Of a stretch of DNA of 64,000 nucleotides, positions 18,720 to 28,195 are shown one piece after another (positions within the stretch are counted from its first letter, which is position 1; the number at the start of each line of letters is the position of its first letter). The position numbers and the translations under genes were made by a program. The stretch is from Cryobacterium sp. M96 (lineage in GTDB: Bacteria > Actinomycetota > Actinomycetes > Actinomycetales > Microbacteriaceae). The notes beneath the pieces were generated by a model. It searched no databases. It was not told the DNA's origin and saw only the letters and a program-made list of their open reading frames with translations. The DNA is taken from positions 1-64,000 of the forward strand of contig NZ_PJJS01000049.1 of assembly GCF_002929845.1 (NCBI RefSeq), in the 5' to 3' direction.

Positions 18720-19526
18720 ATGGCATCTTCCAACCCCGCATTCTCCCGAAACGCCGCGTTCGGCGCTCCTGGCGCCACTGCCGGTGGCAAGGTGCTCTCC
18801 GACAGCGACCTGCAGGGCATGTTCAACGCTCCCTCCGCCGGTTCACAGGACACCGACCGGATGAGCTACGACGACACCATCCGCAAGACGGTGCTCAGCT
18901 TCGCCTTGCTGCTGGTGACCGCAGCCATCGGCTGGCTGGTCACCCCGGTGACGATGCTGCCGCTCATCGTCGGCGCGATCGCGGGTCTGGTCCTCGGACT
19001 GGTCAACGCGTTCAAAAAGGAGCCGTCGCCGCCCCTGATCCTCGCATACGCCGCGGCCCAGGGCCTCTTCGTCGGTGGCATCTCGATCGTCTTCGAGCAG
19101 ATCTACCCGGGTGTCGTCACCCAGGCCGTGCTCGCCACGCTCGTCGTCGTCGGCGTCACGCTGGCCCTCTTCGCCAGCGGCAAGATCCGCGCCTCCAAGA
19201 AGGCCACCAAGGTCTTCATGATCGCCATGATCGGCTACGGCGTGTTCTCGCTGATCAACTTCGGCATGATGGTCTTCGGCGCGACCGACAACGCGTTCGG
19301 TCTTCGCAGCGCCGAGATCTTCGGCATCCCGATCGGCCTCCTGATCGGCGTCCTCGCCGTGATCATGGCCGCGTACTCGCTGGTGCTCGACTTCGACTTC
19401 ATCCAGCGCGGCGTCAACAACCGAATCCCCCGCAAGTACGGCTGGACCGGCGCCTTCGGCATCATGCTCACCGTCGTCTGGCTCTACGTCGAGATGCTCC
19501 GCATCTTCGCCATCGCCCGCGAGTAG
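18720..19526 (+). CDS. Bax inhibitor-1/YccA family membrane protein
   Basis: A 268-residue protein. Residues 1-50 are a soluble N-terminal tail typical of the actinobacterial branch (MASSNPAFSRNAAFG). Seven helices follow, with the family signatures ILAYAAAQGLFVGGIS and DFDFIQRGVNN, which contains the acidic pair of the predicted Ca2+ leak pore. No ribosome-binding site is obvious before the ATG. A strong terminator follows directly. Confidence 0.9.
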   Translation: MASSNPAFSRNAAFGAPGATAGGKVLSDSDLQGMFNAPSAGSQDTDRMSYDDTIRKTVLSFALLLVTAAIGWLVTPVTMLPLIVGAIAGLVLGLVNAFKKEPSPPLILAYAAAQGLFVGGISIVFEQIYPGVVTQAVLATLVVVGVTLALFASGKIRASKKATKVFMIAMIGYGVFSLINFGMMVFGATDNAFGLRSAEIFGIPIGLLIGVLAVIMAAYSLVLDFDFIQRGVNNRIPRKYGWTGAFGIMLTVVWLYVEMLRIFAIARE

Positions 19527-19555
19527 TACCCACCCCGCCGCACGACCGCACGTAG

Positions 19556-19584
19556 AAAGGGCCGCCCCATCGGGGCGGCCCTTT
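19556..19584 (+). terminator. Terminator after the Bax-inhibitor-1 gene
   Basis: A perfect 13-bp stem (AAAGGGCCGCCCC and its complement) with a 3-base loop, 29 bp after the stop codon and followed by CGTCGT. Confidence 0.85.
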
Positions 19585-19630
19585 CGTCGTCCTCACCCCC
19601 AAAGTTGCTTGTCCCTCAGCGATCGCGAGG

Positions 19631-19753
19631 CGGGGAGAGGGCGTGTCGCGGGGTGTCGAGTTATGGGCGGCGGATGCCGGCCCCGGAGCGAAGCGGAGGG
19701 TCCGGCATCCGCCGCCCATTGTTTGAGCTGAGGAGCGACACGCCCACTCCCCG
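19631..19753. repeat. Large nested inverted repeat after guaA
   Basis: The outer arms of 19 bases (19631-19649 and 19735-19753) match at 18 of 19 positions. The inner arms of 18 bases (19663-19680, ATGGGCGGCGGATGCCGG, and 19702-19719) match perfectly. The core is 21 bases. The sequence differs from the six-copy palindrome family. It lies just downstream of the guaA stop, so it could end guaA transcripts or be a separate palindromic element. Confidence 0.85.
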
Positions 19754-19775
19754 CGTCACAACCGGGAGCATTCCC

Positions 19776-21364
<1,589 letters not shown>

Positions 21365-21368
<4 letters not shown>

Positions 21369-21817
21369 GAGCGGGCCTCGGCCCCAGCGGCAGCGGCAGC
21401 GGCAGCCGAGTCGGCGTGCGTCGCCAGGAAGGCGTTGACCTCGCGCGCGACGCGCACCTCGAGGAAGAAGGACAGGGTAGGAATGATGCCTCCGAGTGCG
21501 ATCAGCAGAAACTTGGGGAATGACCAGCGCATCAGGCTCCAGAGCTGGAAGTCACTGAACAGGTAGAGCACGTACAGCCAGCCGTGCACGATCAGGATGC
21601 CGGTGCTCAGGTTGAATGCGGTCACCGAGTCCCGGGCGACGAGGGCGATGATCCCGTTCGGGCCGCCGACTTCGATTTCGAGCTGCAGCACGAACTTCAG
21701 GAAGACCTCGACGCAGAGCAGCAGCAGGAAGACACCGGTGATGACCGAGGAAACCTTGTAGAGCCGGAGCGCACCGGGGATTTTGGGGATGTCGGCAGGC
21801 TTGGGGTCAAGTGGCAT
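21365..21817 (-). CDS. DUF3817 membrane protein
   Basis: A 150-residue protein with three clear helices (about 24-45, 65-90, 100-122) and the family pattern [24 protein letters not shown]. The C terminus is an Ala run ([14 protein letters not shown]). Function is unknown. It is coupled to guaA by a four-base overlap and lies 9 bp after the SURF1 gene. Confidence 0.85.
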
Positions 21818-21826
21818 GGGCCAATT

Positions 21827-22612
21827 CTAGACGGCCTCCGTCGCGTCGATGGCGGCCTGCTCCTGCTGACGCTCCCAGTCGTCCCGAACCAGGCGGTACC
21901 AGAGGAACACCGCGAAGCCGGCGAAGACTGCCCACTCGAGGGCGTAGAAGATGTTCAGCCAGTTGACCGATGCGTCGTTGCCGGGCACGGGCGAGTCGAT
22001 CACGGTGAGGTTCGCGGCAGCATCCGTGTCGACGATGTAGCCGGCGTAGACGGACTGGTCGGTGAAGTCCGCCCACCGGTTGATCAGCGCGGCGGTGGAG
22101 ACCGTGGTCTGGGTGCGCGGGTCGCTGTCCTCGTCCGGCACGACGGGAGCCTCGGAGGGAACGAAGCGGCCCGTCACGGTCTGCTGCTGCGCGGCGGCCT
22201 GCGCCGAGAGCGCCTCGATCGCCGACCTGGCCTCCTCCTCGGTGGCGGCCCAGCCGCGAGCCACGGCGATGGTGGAGACGGGCACGGATGCCGTTTCCAC
22301 CGTCGACAAGCGGCTCACTACCCAGAAACCGCTGTCGCCCCCGTTGAGGCGTTCGCTGATCAGCACGTCGTCCCCCGGCACGAAGGAGCCGTCCACGGTG
22401 ACCAGCTGGCCGGTCGCTGACTCGCGCGGCGGCCCGTCCGGCGACACCGCCTCGTGGAGCGGCTGCACGGTCTCGGTGCTGCGCTCCACGACTTCGCCGG
22501 ACGCGATGGCGCGTTCGAGCTGCCACCGGCCGAGCAGGGCGAAGGCCGCGGCGATCGCGAGCGCCAGCAGCAGCGCGATCAGCCAGCGCGGCCGGAGCAT
22601 GGTTGTGATCAT
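21827..22612 (-). CDS. SURF1-family cytochrome oxidase assembly protein
   Basis: A 261-residue protein with one helix at each end (about 6-26 and 222-240) and a large outer domain between them, the SURF1 layout. The LLGRWQLERA segment after the first helix and the final NIFYALEWAVFAGFAVFLWYR match the family, which helps to assemble haem-copper oxidase. Its ATG overlaps the antiporter stop as ATGA. Confidence 0.88.
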   Translation of the reverse strand: MITTMLRPRWLIALLLALAIAAAFALLGRWQLERAIASGEVVERSTETVQPLHEAVSPDGPPRESATGQLVTVDGSFVPGDDVLISERLNGGDSGFWVVSRLSTVETASVPVSTIAVARGWAATEEEARSAIEALSAQAAAQQQTVTGRFVPSEAPVVPDEDSDPRTQTTVSTAALINRWADFTDQSVYAGYIVDTDAAANLTVIDSPVPGNDASVNWLNIFYALEWAVFAGFAVFLWYRLVRDDWERQQEQAAIDATEAV

Positions 22613-24117
22613 GAGTAGTCCCCTGAAGCGGTGTCACGCGCCGGCTTGTCGACCGGGCCGGTTTCGGCCGGGCGCCGGCCGGAGATGAAGTCGAGCATGG
22701 AGTCCGGGGCCGCGGACGCCGGTCCGTCGGCCGCGGCGGCATCTGCCTCCGAGTCGGCGGTCGCGTCGGCAGGCGCCATGGCCGACCCCGCGCCGGGTGC
22801 CGCGGCGGTCGGGCGCTGGCGGTGGTCGGCGAGGAGACGGTCGGCGGCGCGTTGGGCATCCGTGCCGGTGTCGGCGGCGGTGGCCGCCTCGACCAGGGCG
22901 ATTTCCTCCGCCAGCATCACGTCGTGGGCGCGTTTCCGCGCCGGGACGGCTTTCCGGCGTCGCCGCAGGGCCGCGCCGATCTTCTCGGAGTTCGCCGCGA
23001 AGAGCGGCCCCAGGATCGCCATCGTAAGCACGTAGAGGCCGGCGAAGGGCTGCAGCCGCTGATCGAGACCAGCGGTCACCGACAGGGTTGCCAGGATCAG
23101 CGTGAACTCGCCGCGGTTGACGAAGATGGCCGCGGTGTTGAGTCCCTCCCGCGGGCCCATGCCGTGCAGTTTCGCCATCAGCATTCCGGAGATCAGGCTG
23201 AGCACGAAGGTCATGCCGACGGCCGCGAACACGATGGTGATCACCGATCCGAATTCGGCCACGTTCAGCGCGAGGCCGAAGTTGAGGAAGAAGAAAGCCC
23301 CGAACACGTCGCGCAGGGGTACGGCGACGCGCTCGATCCGGCCGCGGTACGTGCTCGCGCCGAGCACCACCCCGATCAGGAAGGCCCCGATCGCATCCGT
23401 CACGCCGATGATCTCACCGATCCCGGCGAAGAGCACGGCGAGCCCGAAGAAGAGGATGGTGAACAGTTCGTCGTCCTTGGTGCGCATCAGCCGGGAGACG
23501 ACTTTGGCGCCCCAGCGGGCCACCGAGAACATCACGACGAGAAAGAGGAAGGCGATGCTCAGTTGCAGCACGATCGGCCAGGCCTCGGTCTTGCCGCTGA
23601 GCACGACGGAGACGATCGCCAGGTAGACCGCGATGAAGATGTCGCCGACGACGGTCACGCCGAGGATCATCGGAGTTTCCTTGTTGGCAAGCCGGCGCAG
23701 TTCAATCAGGAGCTTGGTGATGATGGCGCTCGAGGAGGTGCCGGTCATTCCGGCGATCACAAGGGCCTCCCGGCTGCCCCAGCCGACCATCAGGCCGAAC
23801 GCGAAGCCGACTCCCATGTTGATCAGAACGTAGGAGCCGCCGGAAATCAAGAGTTTTCCGGCGTCGCCGAAGAACGCCTCCTGGTCGAATTCGAGGCCGA
23901 GGCTGAACAGGAGCAGGATCAGCCCGAAAATGGCGATCAGTTCGATGTCCGCCGACTGGAAGTCCAGCGGGAACCAGCCGGTGTTCGGGCTGGCCAGGAG
24001 CCCGACAATCATGTAGATGGGGATGGACGGCAGCCCGATCAGCTTTCCGGCACGACCGAGGAGATAGGCAACGACGAGCAGGATGCCAAGAGTGATGAGG
24101 TCTTCGCCGAGTTGCAT
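22609..24117 (-). CDS. CPA2 cation:proton antiporter (KhtU-like)
   Basis: A 502-residue protein with about 12 helices in residues 1-380 (GRAGKLIGLPSIPIYMIVGLLASP at the start; GMTGTSSSAIITKLL and VGDIFIA inside, holding the ion-site Asp). Residues 385-502 are a long hydrophilic Ala/Asp-rich tail with no RCK domain. The RCK_C partner is the separate gene immediately upstream, three bases away, as in KhtT-KhtU K+/H+ antiporters. Confidence 0.9.
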   Translation of the reverse strand: MQLGEDLITLGILLVVAYLLGRAGKLIGLPSIPIYMIVGLLASPNTGWFPLDFQSADIELIAIFGLILLLFSLGLEFDQEAFFGDAGKLLISGGSYVLINMGVGFAFGLMVGWGSREALVIAGMTGTSSSAIITKLLIELRRLANKETPMILGVTVVGDIFIAVYLAIVSVVLSGKTEAWPIVLQLSIAFLFLVVMFSVARWGAKVVSRLMRTKDDELFTILFFGLAVLFAGIGEIIGVTDAIGAFLIGVVLGASTYRGRIERVAVPLRDVFGAFFFLNFGLALNVAEFGSVITIVFAAVGMTFVLSLISGMLMAKLHGMGPREGLNTAAIFVNRGEFTLILATLSVTAGLDQRLQPFAGLYVLTMAILGPLFAANSEKIGAALRRRRKAVPARKRAHDVMLAEEIALVEAATAADTGTDAQRAADRLLADHRQRPTAAAPGAGSAMAPADATADSEADAAAADGPASAAPDSMLDFISGRRPAETGPVDKPARDTASGDYS

Positions 24118-24120
24118 GTA

Positions 24121-24648
24121 CTAGCCCCCGGGCGGCGCGTCGACGGACTTGGCCTTAACCTCGCCGGTGCGGAAGAAGGCGAAGGCCTTCGCGACCTTCT
24201 CGGGCGAGCCGGCGACAACGAGCGTGTCGCCGGGGAAGACACGGAAGTCGTGGGCGGGCGCCGGGTTCGCGGACTCCCCGCGGACGACGGCCACGACCGT
24301 CAGACCGGCTATGCCGCGGTCGGCGGGGTTGCCGAGCGCCTGGCCGGCGATGTGGTCTTCGTAGTCGACGGTGAACCAGTCGATGCTGAGGCCGGGGATC
24401 TGGTCGAGTGCGGTGAGCGACTCGGTGATCTGGGTGCCGCCGAGGAGCTCGGCGAGTGTGTGCGCCTCGTCTTCGTTCAGCCGCAGGGACACCTTGGCGG
24501 CGTCGGGGCCGCCCTCGTCGTCCGCGAAGGTGATGAGGTCGCTGTGCCCCGAGCGGTGGGCGATGACGCCCACTTTGCCGCCGTCATCCGTGATGAAGGT
24601 GTGCAGCACTCCCACCCCGGGAAGTTTGACCCGCCGAACGTCAACCAT
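24121..24648 (-). CDS. TrkA-C (RCK_C) antiporter regulatory subunit, KhtT-like
   Basis: A 175-residue cytosolic protein. The N-terminal half has the KhtT-like opening VRRVKLPGVGVLHTFITDDG. Residues 90-165 form an RCK_C/TrkA_C domain ending in FRVFPGDTLVVAGSPEKVAKAFAFF, which in relatives binds c-di-AMP or nucleotides and gates the antiporter. It has an AGGAG site seven bases before the ATG and is followed by the antiporter gene after three bases. Confidence 0.88.
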   Translation of the reverse strand: MVDVRRVKLPGVGVLHTFITDDGGKVGVIAHRSGHSDLITFADDEGGPDAAKVSLRLNEDEAHTLAELLGGTQITESLTALDQIPGLSIDWFTVDYEDHIAGQALGNPADRGIAGLTVVAVVRGESANPAPAHDFRVFPGDTLVVAGSPEKVAKAFAFFRTGEVKAKSVDAPPGG

Positions 24649-24748
24649 GGTGCAACTCCTGAGGTTTGTGGGCAGTCAGCCCAGTCTACCGGAGCGAGTT
24701 TGCGTGCCTCCCGCCCGCTGTCGCGCCGCCGCGCCGCCCACTGCTCTC

Positions 24749-24831
24749 ACCAATTCGACGGAGATTTGGCTCTGAACGGCGCTGTCGGGCGCTTTCTGCC
24801 CCGCACGGGCCAAAATCTCCGTCGAATTGGT
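24749..24831. repeat. Dispersed 85-bp palindrome, copy 3
   Basis: The left arm ACCAATTCGACGGAGATTTG is mirrored by the right arm ending GAATTGGT. The first 45 bases are nearly identical to copy 4. Confidence 0.93.
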
Positions 24832-25029
24832 ACGGGCTGGGGCTGAGTGTCTGGCGGATGCCCGAACCACAAAGGCGCTGCGGCACATCCGCTCAGTGTT
24901 GCGGCTAACGCAGGAGATCCGTCCGGCCGGGCCCGGGCACCCGCACGAGTTCCGCTCTGGTCCGTGTCGGGCGGGCAGCCCAGGCGACGGATGTCCTGAG
25001 TTGGCCACACGCGTGCGCTCGGCCGGCCC

Positions 25030-25114
25030 AACCAATTCGACGGAGATTTGGCTCTGAACGGCGCTGTCGGGCATTTTTCAGGCCCCACAGGGCAGAATCT
25101 CCGTCGAATTCGTT
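25030..25114. repeat. Dispersed 85-bp palindrome, copy 4
   Basis: The left arm AACCAATTCGACGGAGATTT is mirrored by a right arm ending GAATTCGTT. It shares the inner block GGCTCTGAACGGCGCTGTCG with copy 3. Confidence 0.93.
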
Positions 25115-25195
25115 CACGCACCGGCGGGGTGCGAGCGGACAAGCGGAGGCAGGGAGTGGACGCCGGGCGAGGGTGGCGGCAGGAGAGGCTCGCTC

Positions 25196-26926
25196 CTATT
25201 TCGTGGCGGCGATGTCCGGAGCCTCGAGCCGCACGCGGTCGGCCGACTCATCGTCGGGCTGCTGCTGCGACGCGCGTTCCGCCGCCACCCGCTTGAGGTA
25301 GGTGCCCACTTCGCGCGTCTCCCGGGCTTCGTCCCAGCCGAGCACCCCGGCCATCAGCCGCGCGGCCACGGGCGCCGCCGAGACGCCGCGGTCCCAGGCC
25401 TCGATCGAGATGCGAGTGCGGCGAGCCAGCACGTCCTCGAGGTGCAGGGCGCCCAGATGCGTGGCCGCGTACACGACCTCCGCCTCGATGTAGTCGTCGG
25501 CCCCCGGCAGCGGGTCCGCCAGTGACGGGGTCTTGCGGATCAGGTCGAGAAGCTCGTCGGTCAGGGTGCCGTAGCGGTTCAGCAGGTGCTCGACGCGGAC
25601 GGTGTGCAGGCCGAACGCCCGCGCGATCCGGCCGCGCTTGTTCCAGGCGGCCTGGTAGCCCTCGGCGCCGAGCAGCGGGATCTCCGCCGTGGTGGAGGCC
25701 GGGACCCGTTCGTCGAAGGCGTCGACGGCCGCATCGATCGCATCCTTCGCCATCACCCGGTACGTGGTCCACTTTCCGCCCGCGATCACCACCAGGCCGG
25801 GCACGGAGTGTCCGACGAGGTGTTCGCGGGACAGCTTCGAGGTGCTCTCCGACTCCCCGGCCAGGAGCGGCCGCAGGCCGGCGTAGACTCCCTCGACGTC
25901 CTCCCGGGTCAGCGGCACCCGGAGCACGGCGTTCACGTGTTCGAGCAGGTAGTCGATGTCGGCGGCGGTGGCGGCCGGGTGCGCCTTGTCCAGATGCCAG
26001 TCCGTGTCGGTCGTGCCGATCAGCCAGTGTCGTCCCCAGGGGATCACGAACAGGACGCTCTTCTCGGTGCGCAGCAGCAGCCCCATGGCCGACTGGAACC
26101 GGTCCCGGGGCACGACCAGGTGGATGCCTTTCGACGCGCGCACCTTGAACGTGCCGCGTTCGCCGACCATGCGCTGCGTGTCGTCGGTCCAGACCCCGGT
26201 GGCGTTCACGACCTGCCGGGCCCGCACCTCGAACCGTTCATCGGTCTGCAGGTCGTGGGCGTGCACGCCGACCACCCGCTCACCCACCTTGATGAATCCT
26301 TCGACCCGCACCCGGCTGGCCGCGTGCGCCCCGTAGAACGACGCGGTGCGCACGAGCGAGGCCACGTAGAGCGCGTCGTCGACCTGCCCGTCGTAGTAGG
26401 TGATGCCGCCGACGATCGTGTCGGTGTTCAGGCTGGGCAGAAGCCCCTTCACCTGCCGCTTGGACAGGTGGCGGTGGTGCGGCACACCGGGGGCGCGCCC
26501 GCCGGTATATGAAAACAGGTCGTAGAGGAGCATGCCGGCGCCCACGTAGAAGCGCTCGGTGACGCGCTTCCTGAGCGGGTATAGGAACCGCACCGGCTTC
26601 ACCAGGTGCGGGGCGATGCGCTGCAGGAGCAGGCCACGCTCCGTCAGAGCCTCGCGCACCAACCGGAAGTCGGCCTGTTCCAGGTAGCGGATGCCGCCGT
26701 GCACCAGCTTGGACGACCGGCTCGACGTTCCCGACGCCCAGTCCCTGGCCTCGAGGATTCCCACGCTCAGGCCGCGGGTGACCGCGTCCAGGGCGGCTCC
26801 GGTGCCGACGATGCCGCCGCCGACCACGAGGATGTCGAGCTCTTTGCCCTTCAGCCGTTCGAGGGCCGCAGCTCGTTCCTCCGGACCCAGTTTCGTGGAT
26901 CGCGACGCCGAATTACCTGGTGCCAT
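25196..26926 (-). CDS. glpD: Glycerol-3-phosphate dehydrogenase (FAD)
   Basis: A 576-residue membrane-associated flavoenzyme that passes electrons from glycerol 3-phosphate to quinone. The dinucleotide fold is ILVVGGGIVGTGAALDAVTRG (about 32-52), with ARDWASGTSSRSSKLVHGGIRYLEQ typical of GlpD and VVNATGVWTDD further on. The C-terminal helical domain runs from about 400. Direct repeats of GACGCTA[A/G]TTCA lie 38-65 bp upstream and may be an operator. Confidence 0.94.
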   Translation of the reverse strand: MAPGNSASRSTKLGPEERAAALERLKGKELDILVVGGGIVGTGAALDAVTRGLSVGILEARDWASGTSSRSSKLVHGGIRYLEQADFRLVREALTERGLLLQRIAPHLVKPVRFLYPLRKRVTERFYVGAGMLLYDLFSYTGGRAPGVPHHRHLSKRQVKGLLPSLNTDTIVGGITYYDGQVDDALYVASLVRTASFYGAHAASRVRVEGFIKVGERVVGVHAHDLQTDERFEVRARQVVNATGVWTDDTQRMVGERGTFKVRASKGIHLVVPRDRFQSAMGLLLRTEKSVLFVIPWGRHWLIGTTDTDWHLDKAHPAATAADIDYLLEHVNAVLRVPLTREDVEGVYAGLRPLLAGESESTSKLSREHLVGHSVPGLVVIAGGKWTTYRVMAKDAIDAAVDAFDERVPASTTAEIPLLGAEGYQAAWNKRGRIARAFGLHTVRVEHLLNRYGTLTDELLDLIRKTPSLADPLPGADDYIEAEVVYAATHLGALHLEDVLARRTRISIEAWDRGVSAAPVAARLMAGVLGWDEARETREVGTYLKRVAAERASQQQPDDESADRVRLEAPDIAATK

Positions 26927-26963
26927 GTGCTCACTCCCATTCCGGATGGTGTGGTGCTTACCT

Positions 26964-26991
26964 GACGCTAATTCATACCGACGCTAGTTCA
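26964..26991 (-). promoter_or_regulatory. Direct repeats upstream of glpD, possible operator
   Basis: GACGCTAATTCA (26964-26975) and GACGCTAGTTCA (26980-26991) repeat with a period of 16 bases. The position just upstream of glpD suits a regulator such as GlpR, but no known consensus was matched. Confidence 0.3.
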
Positions 26992-27013
26992 CTCGGTGCG
27001 GCGCGACAACCGT

Positions 27014-28132
27014 CTAATTCCCCCGGTACGGGGCGACGACCACCTCGACGCGCTGGAATTCCTTCAGGTCGGAGTAACCGGTGGTCGCCATCGACCGGCG
27101 CAGCGCGCCGACGAGGTTCGCGGTGCCGTCGGCGATCGGCGTCGGGCCATACAGGATGGTCTCGAGCGGCGCCAGGGCGCCCACCTCGACCCGCTTGCCG
27201 CGGGGCAGCTTCGAGTGGTGCACCTCGGCACCCCAGTGGAAGCCGCCGCCGGGGGCATCCGTCGCCCGGGCCAGCGCGGTGCCGAGCATGACGGCGTCGG
27301 CGCCGCAGGCGATGGCCTTGACGATGTCGCCGGAGGTGTTGAGGCCGCCGTCAGCGATGACGTGCACGTAGCGTCCACCGGACTCGTCCATGTAGTCCCG
27401 ACGGGCACCGGCGACATCGGCCACGGCCGTGGCCATGGGCGCGTGGATGCCGAGGGAGGCGCGCGTGGTCGAGGCCGCGCCGCCGCCGAAGCCGACGAGC
27501 ACGCCGGCCGCACCCGTGCGCATGAGGTGCAGGGCCGCGGTGTAGGTCGCCGCCCCGCCCACGATCACGGGTACGTCGAGTTCGTAGATGAACTTCTTGA
27601 GGTTGAGGGGTTCCTGGTTCTGCGAGACGTGCTCGGCAGAAACGGTGGTTCCGCGGATGACGAACAGGTCGACGCCGGCGGCGACGACGGTCTCGTACAA
27701 TTCCTGCGTGCGCTGCGGCGACAGGGCGCCGGCCACAGTCACGCCGGCCGCGCGGATCTCCGCGAGGCGGGCGGTGACGAGCTCAGGCTTGATCGGCTCG
27801 GAGTACATCTCCTGCATGCGCGCGGTGGCCCGGTCGGCGGGCAGCTCGCGGATCTCGGCGAGGAGCGGCTCGGGGTTGTCATAGCGGGTCCAGAGGCCCT
27901 CGAGGTCGAGTACGCCGACGCCGCCGAGCTGACCCATCATGATGGCCGTCTGCGGGGAGACCACGGAGTCCATCGGCGCCGCGAGGAACGGGATCGAGAA
28001 TTGATACGCGTCGATGGTCCAGTCGACCGACACATCCTCCGGGTCGCGGGTGCGCCGGCTGGGCACAATCGCGATGTCGTCGAAGGCGTACACGCGGCGG
28101 GCGCGCTTGGAGCGGCCGATCTCGATTTCCAT
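27014..28132 (-). CDS. GuaB3-type IMP dehydrogenase-related protein
   Basis: A 372-residue TIM-barrel protein of the GuaB3 family, without CBS domains. IMPDH features are RVYAFDDIAIVPSRRTRD, FLAAPMDSVVSP, HVIADGGLNTSGDIVKAIACGADAVMLG and LRRSMATTGYSDLKEFQ. The catalytic loop, [10 protein letters not shown] in the neighbouring GuaB, is here GFGGGAASTTR: position 221 is Ser (codon TCG at 27470-27472) instead of Cys. IMP oxidation by the usual thioimidate route is therefore doubtful. It is divergent from the MalY-like gene. Confidence 0.92.
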   Translation of the reverse strand: MEIEIGRSKRARRVYAFDDIAIVPSRRTRDPEDVSVDWTIDAYQFSIPFLAAPMDSVVSPQTAIMMGQLGGVGVLDLEGLWTRYDNPEPLLAEIRELPADRATARMQEMYSEPIKPELVTARLAEIRAAGVTVAGALSPQRTQELYETVVAAGVDLFVIRGTTVSAEHVSQNQEPLNLKKFIYELDVPVIVGGAATYTAALHLMRTGAAGVLVGFGGGAASTTRASLGIHAPMATAVADVAGARRDYMDESGGRYVHVIADGGLNTSGDIVKAIACGADAVMLGTALARATDAPGGGFHWGAEVHHSKLPRGKRVEVGALAPLETILYGPTPIADGTANLVGALRRSMATTGYSDLKEFQRVEVVVAPYRGN

Positions 28133-28195
28133 GATTTCAGTTTAGGTGCCGCGGCGCTCCTCGACGACGGATGCCGCGGGGTGCATCCTGAGGTG

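Larger units (their letters stand above)
24649..25195. other. Gene-free interval with two palindromes
   Basis: These 547 bases between glpD and the khtT-like gene hold palindrome copies 3 and 4 as a direct repeat 281 bp apart. The spacer 24832-25029 and the flanks show no credible gene, since the short open frames there have no ribosome-binding site and cross the palindromes. Confidence 0.7.

Noticed and set aside
24666-25142. Several short open frames across palindrome copies 3 and 4
   Set aside because: They share residues only because they translate the same repeat (EFDGDF or KISVE strings), have no ribosome-binding site, and contradict each other in frame.
26996-28195. N-terminal extension of the MalY-like protein by 400 residues
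   Set aside because: The extension is the reverse complement of guaB3. The conserved PatB N terminus begins at 28196.
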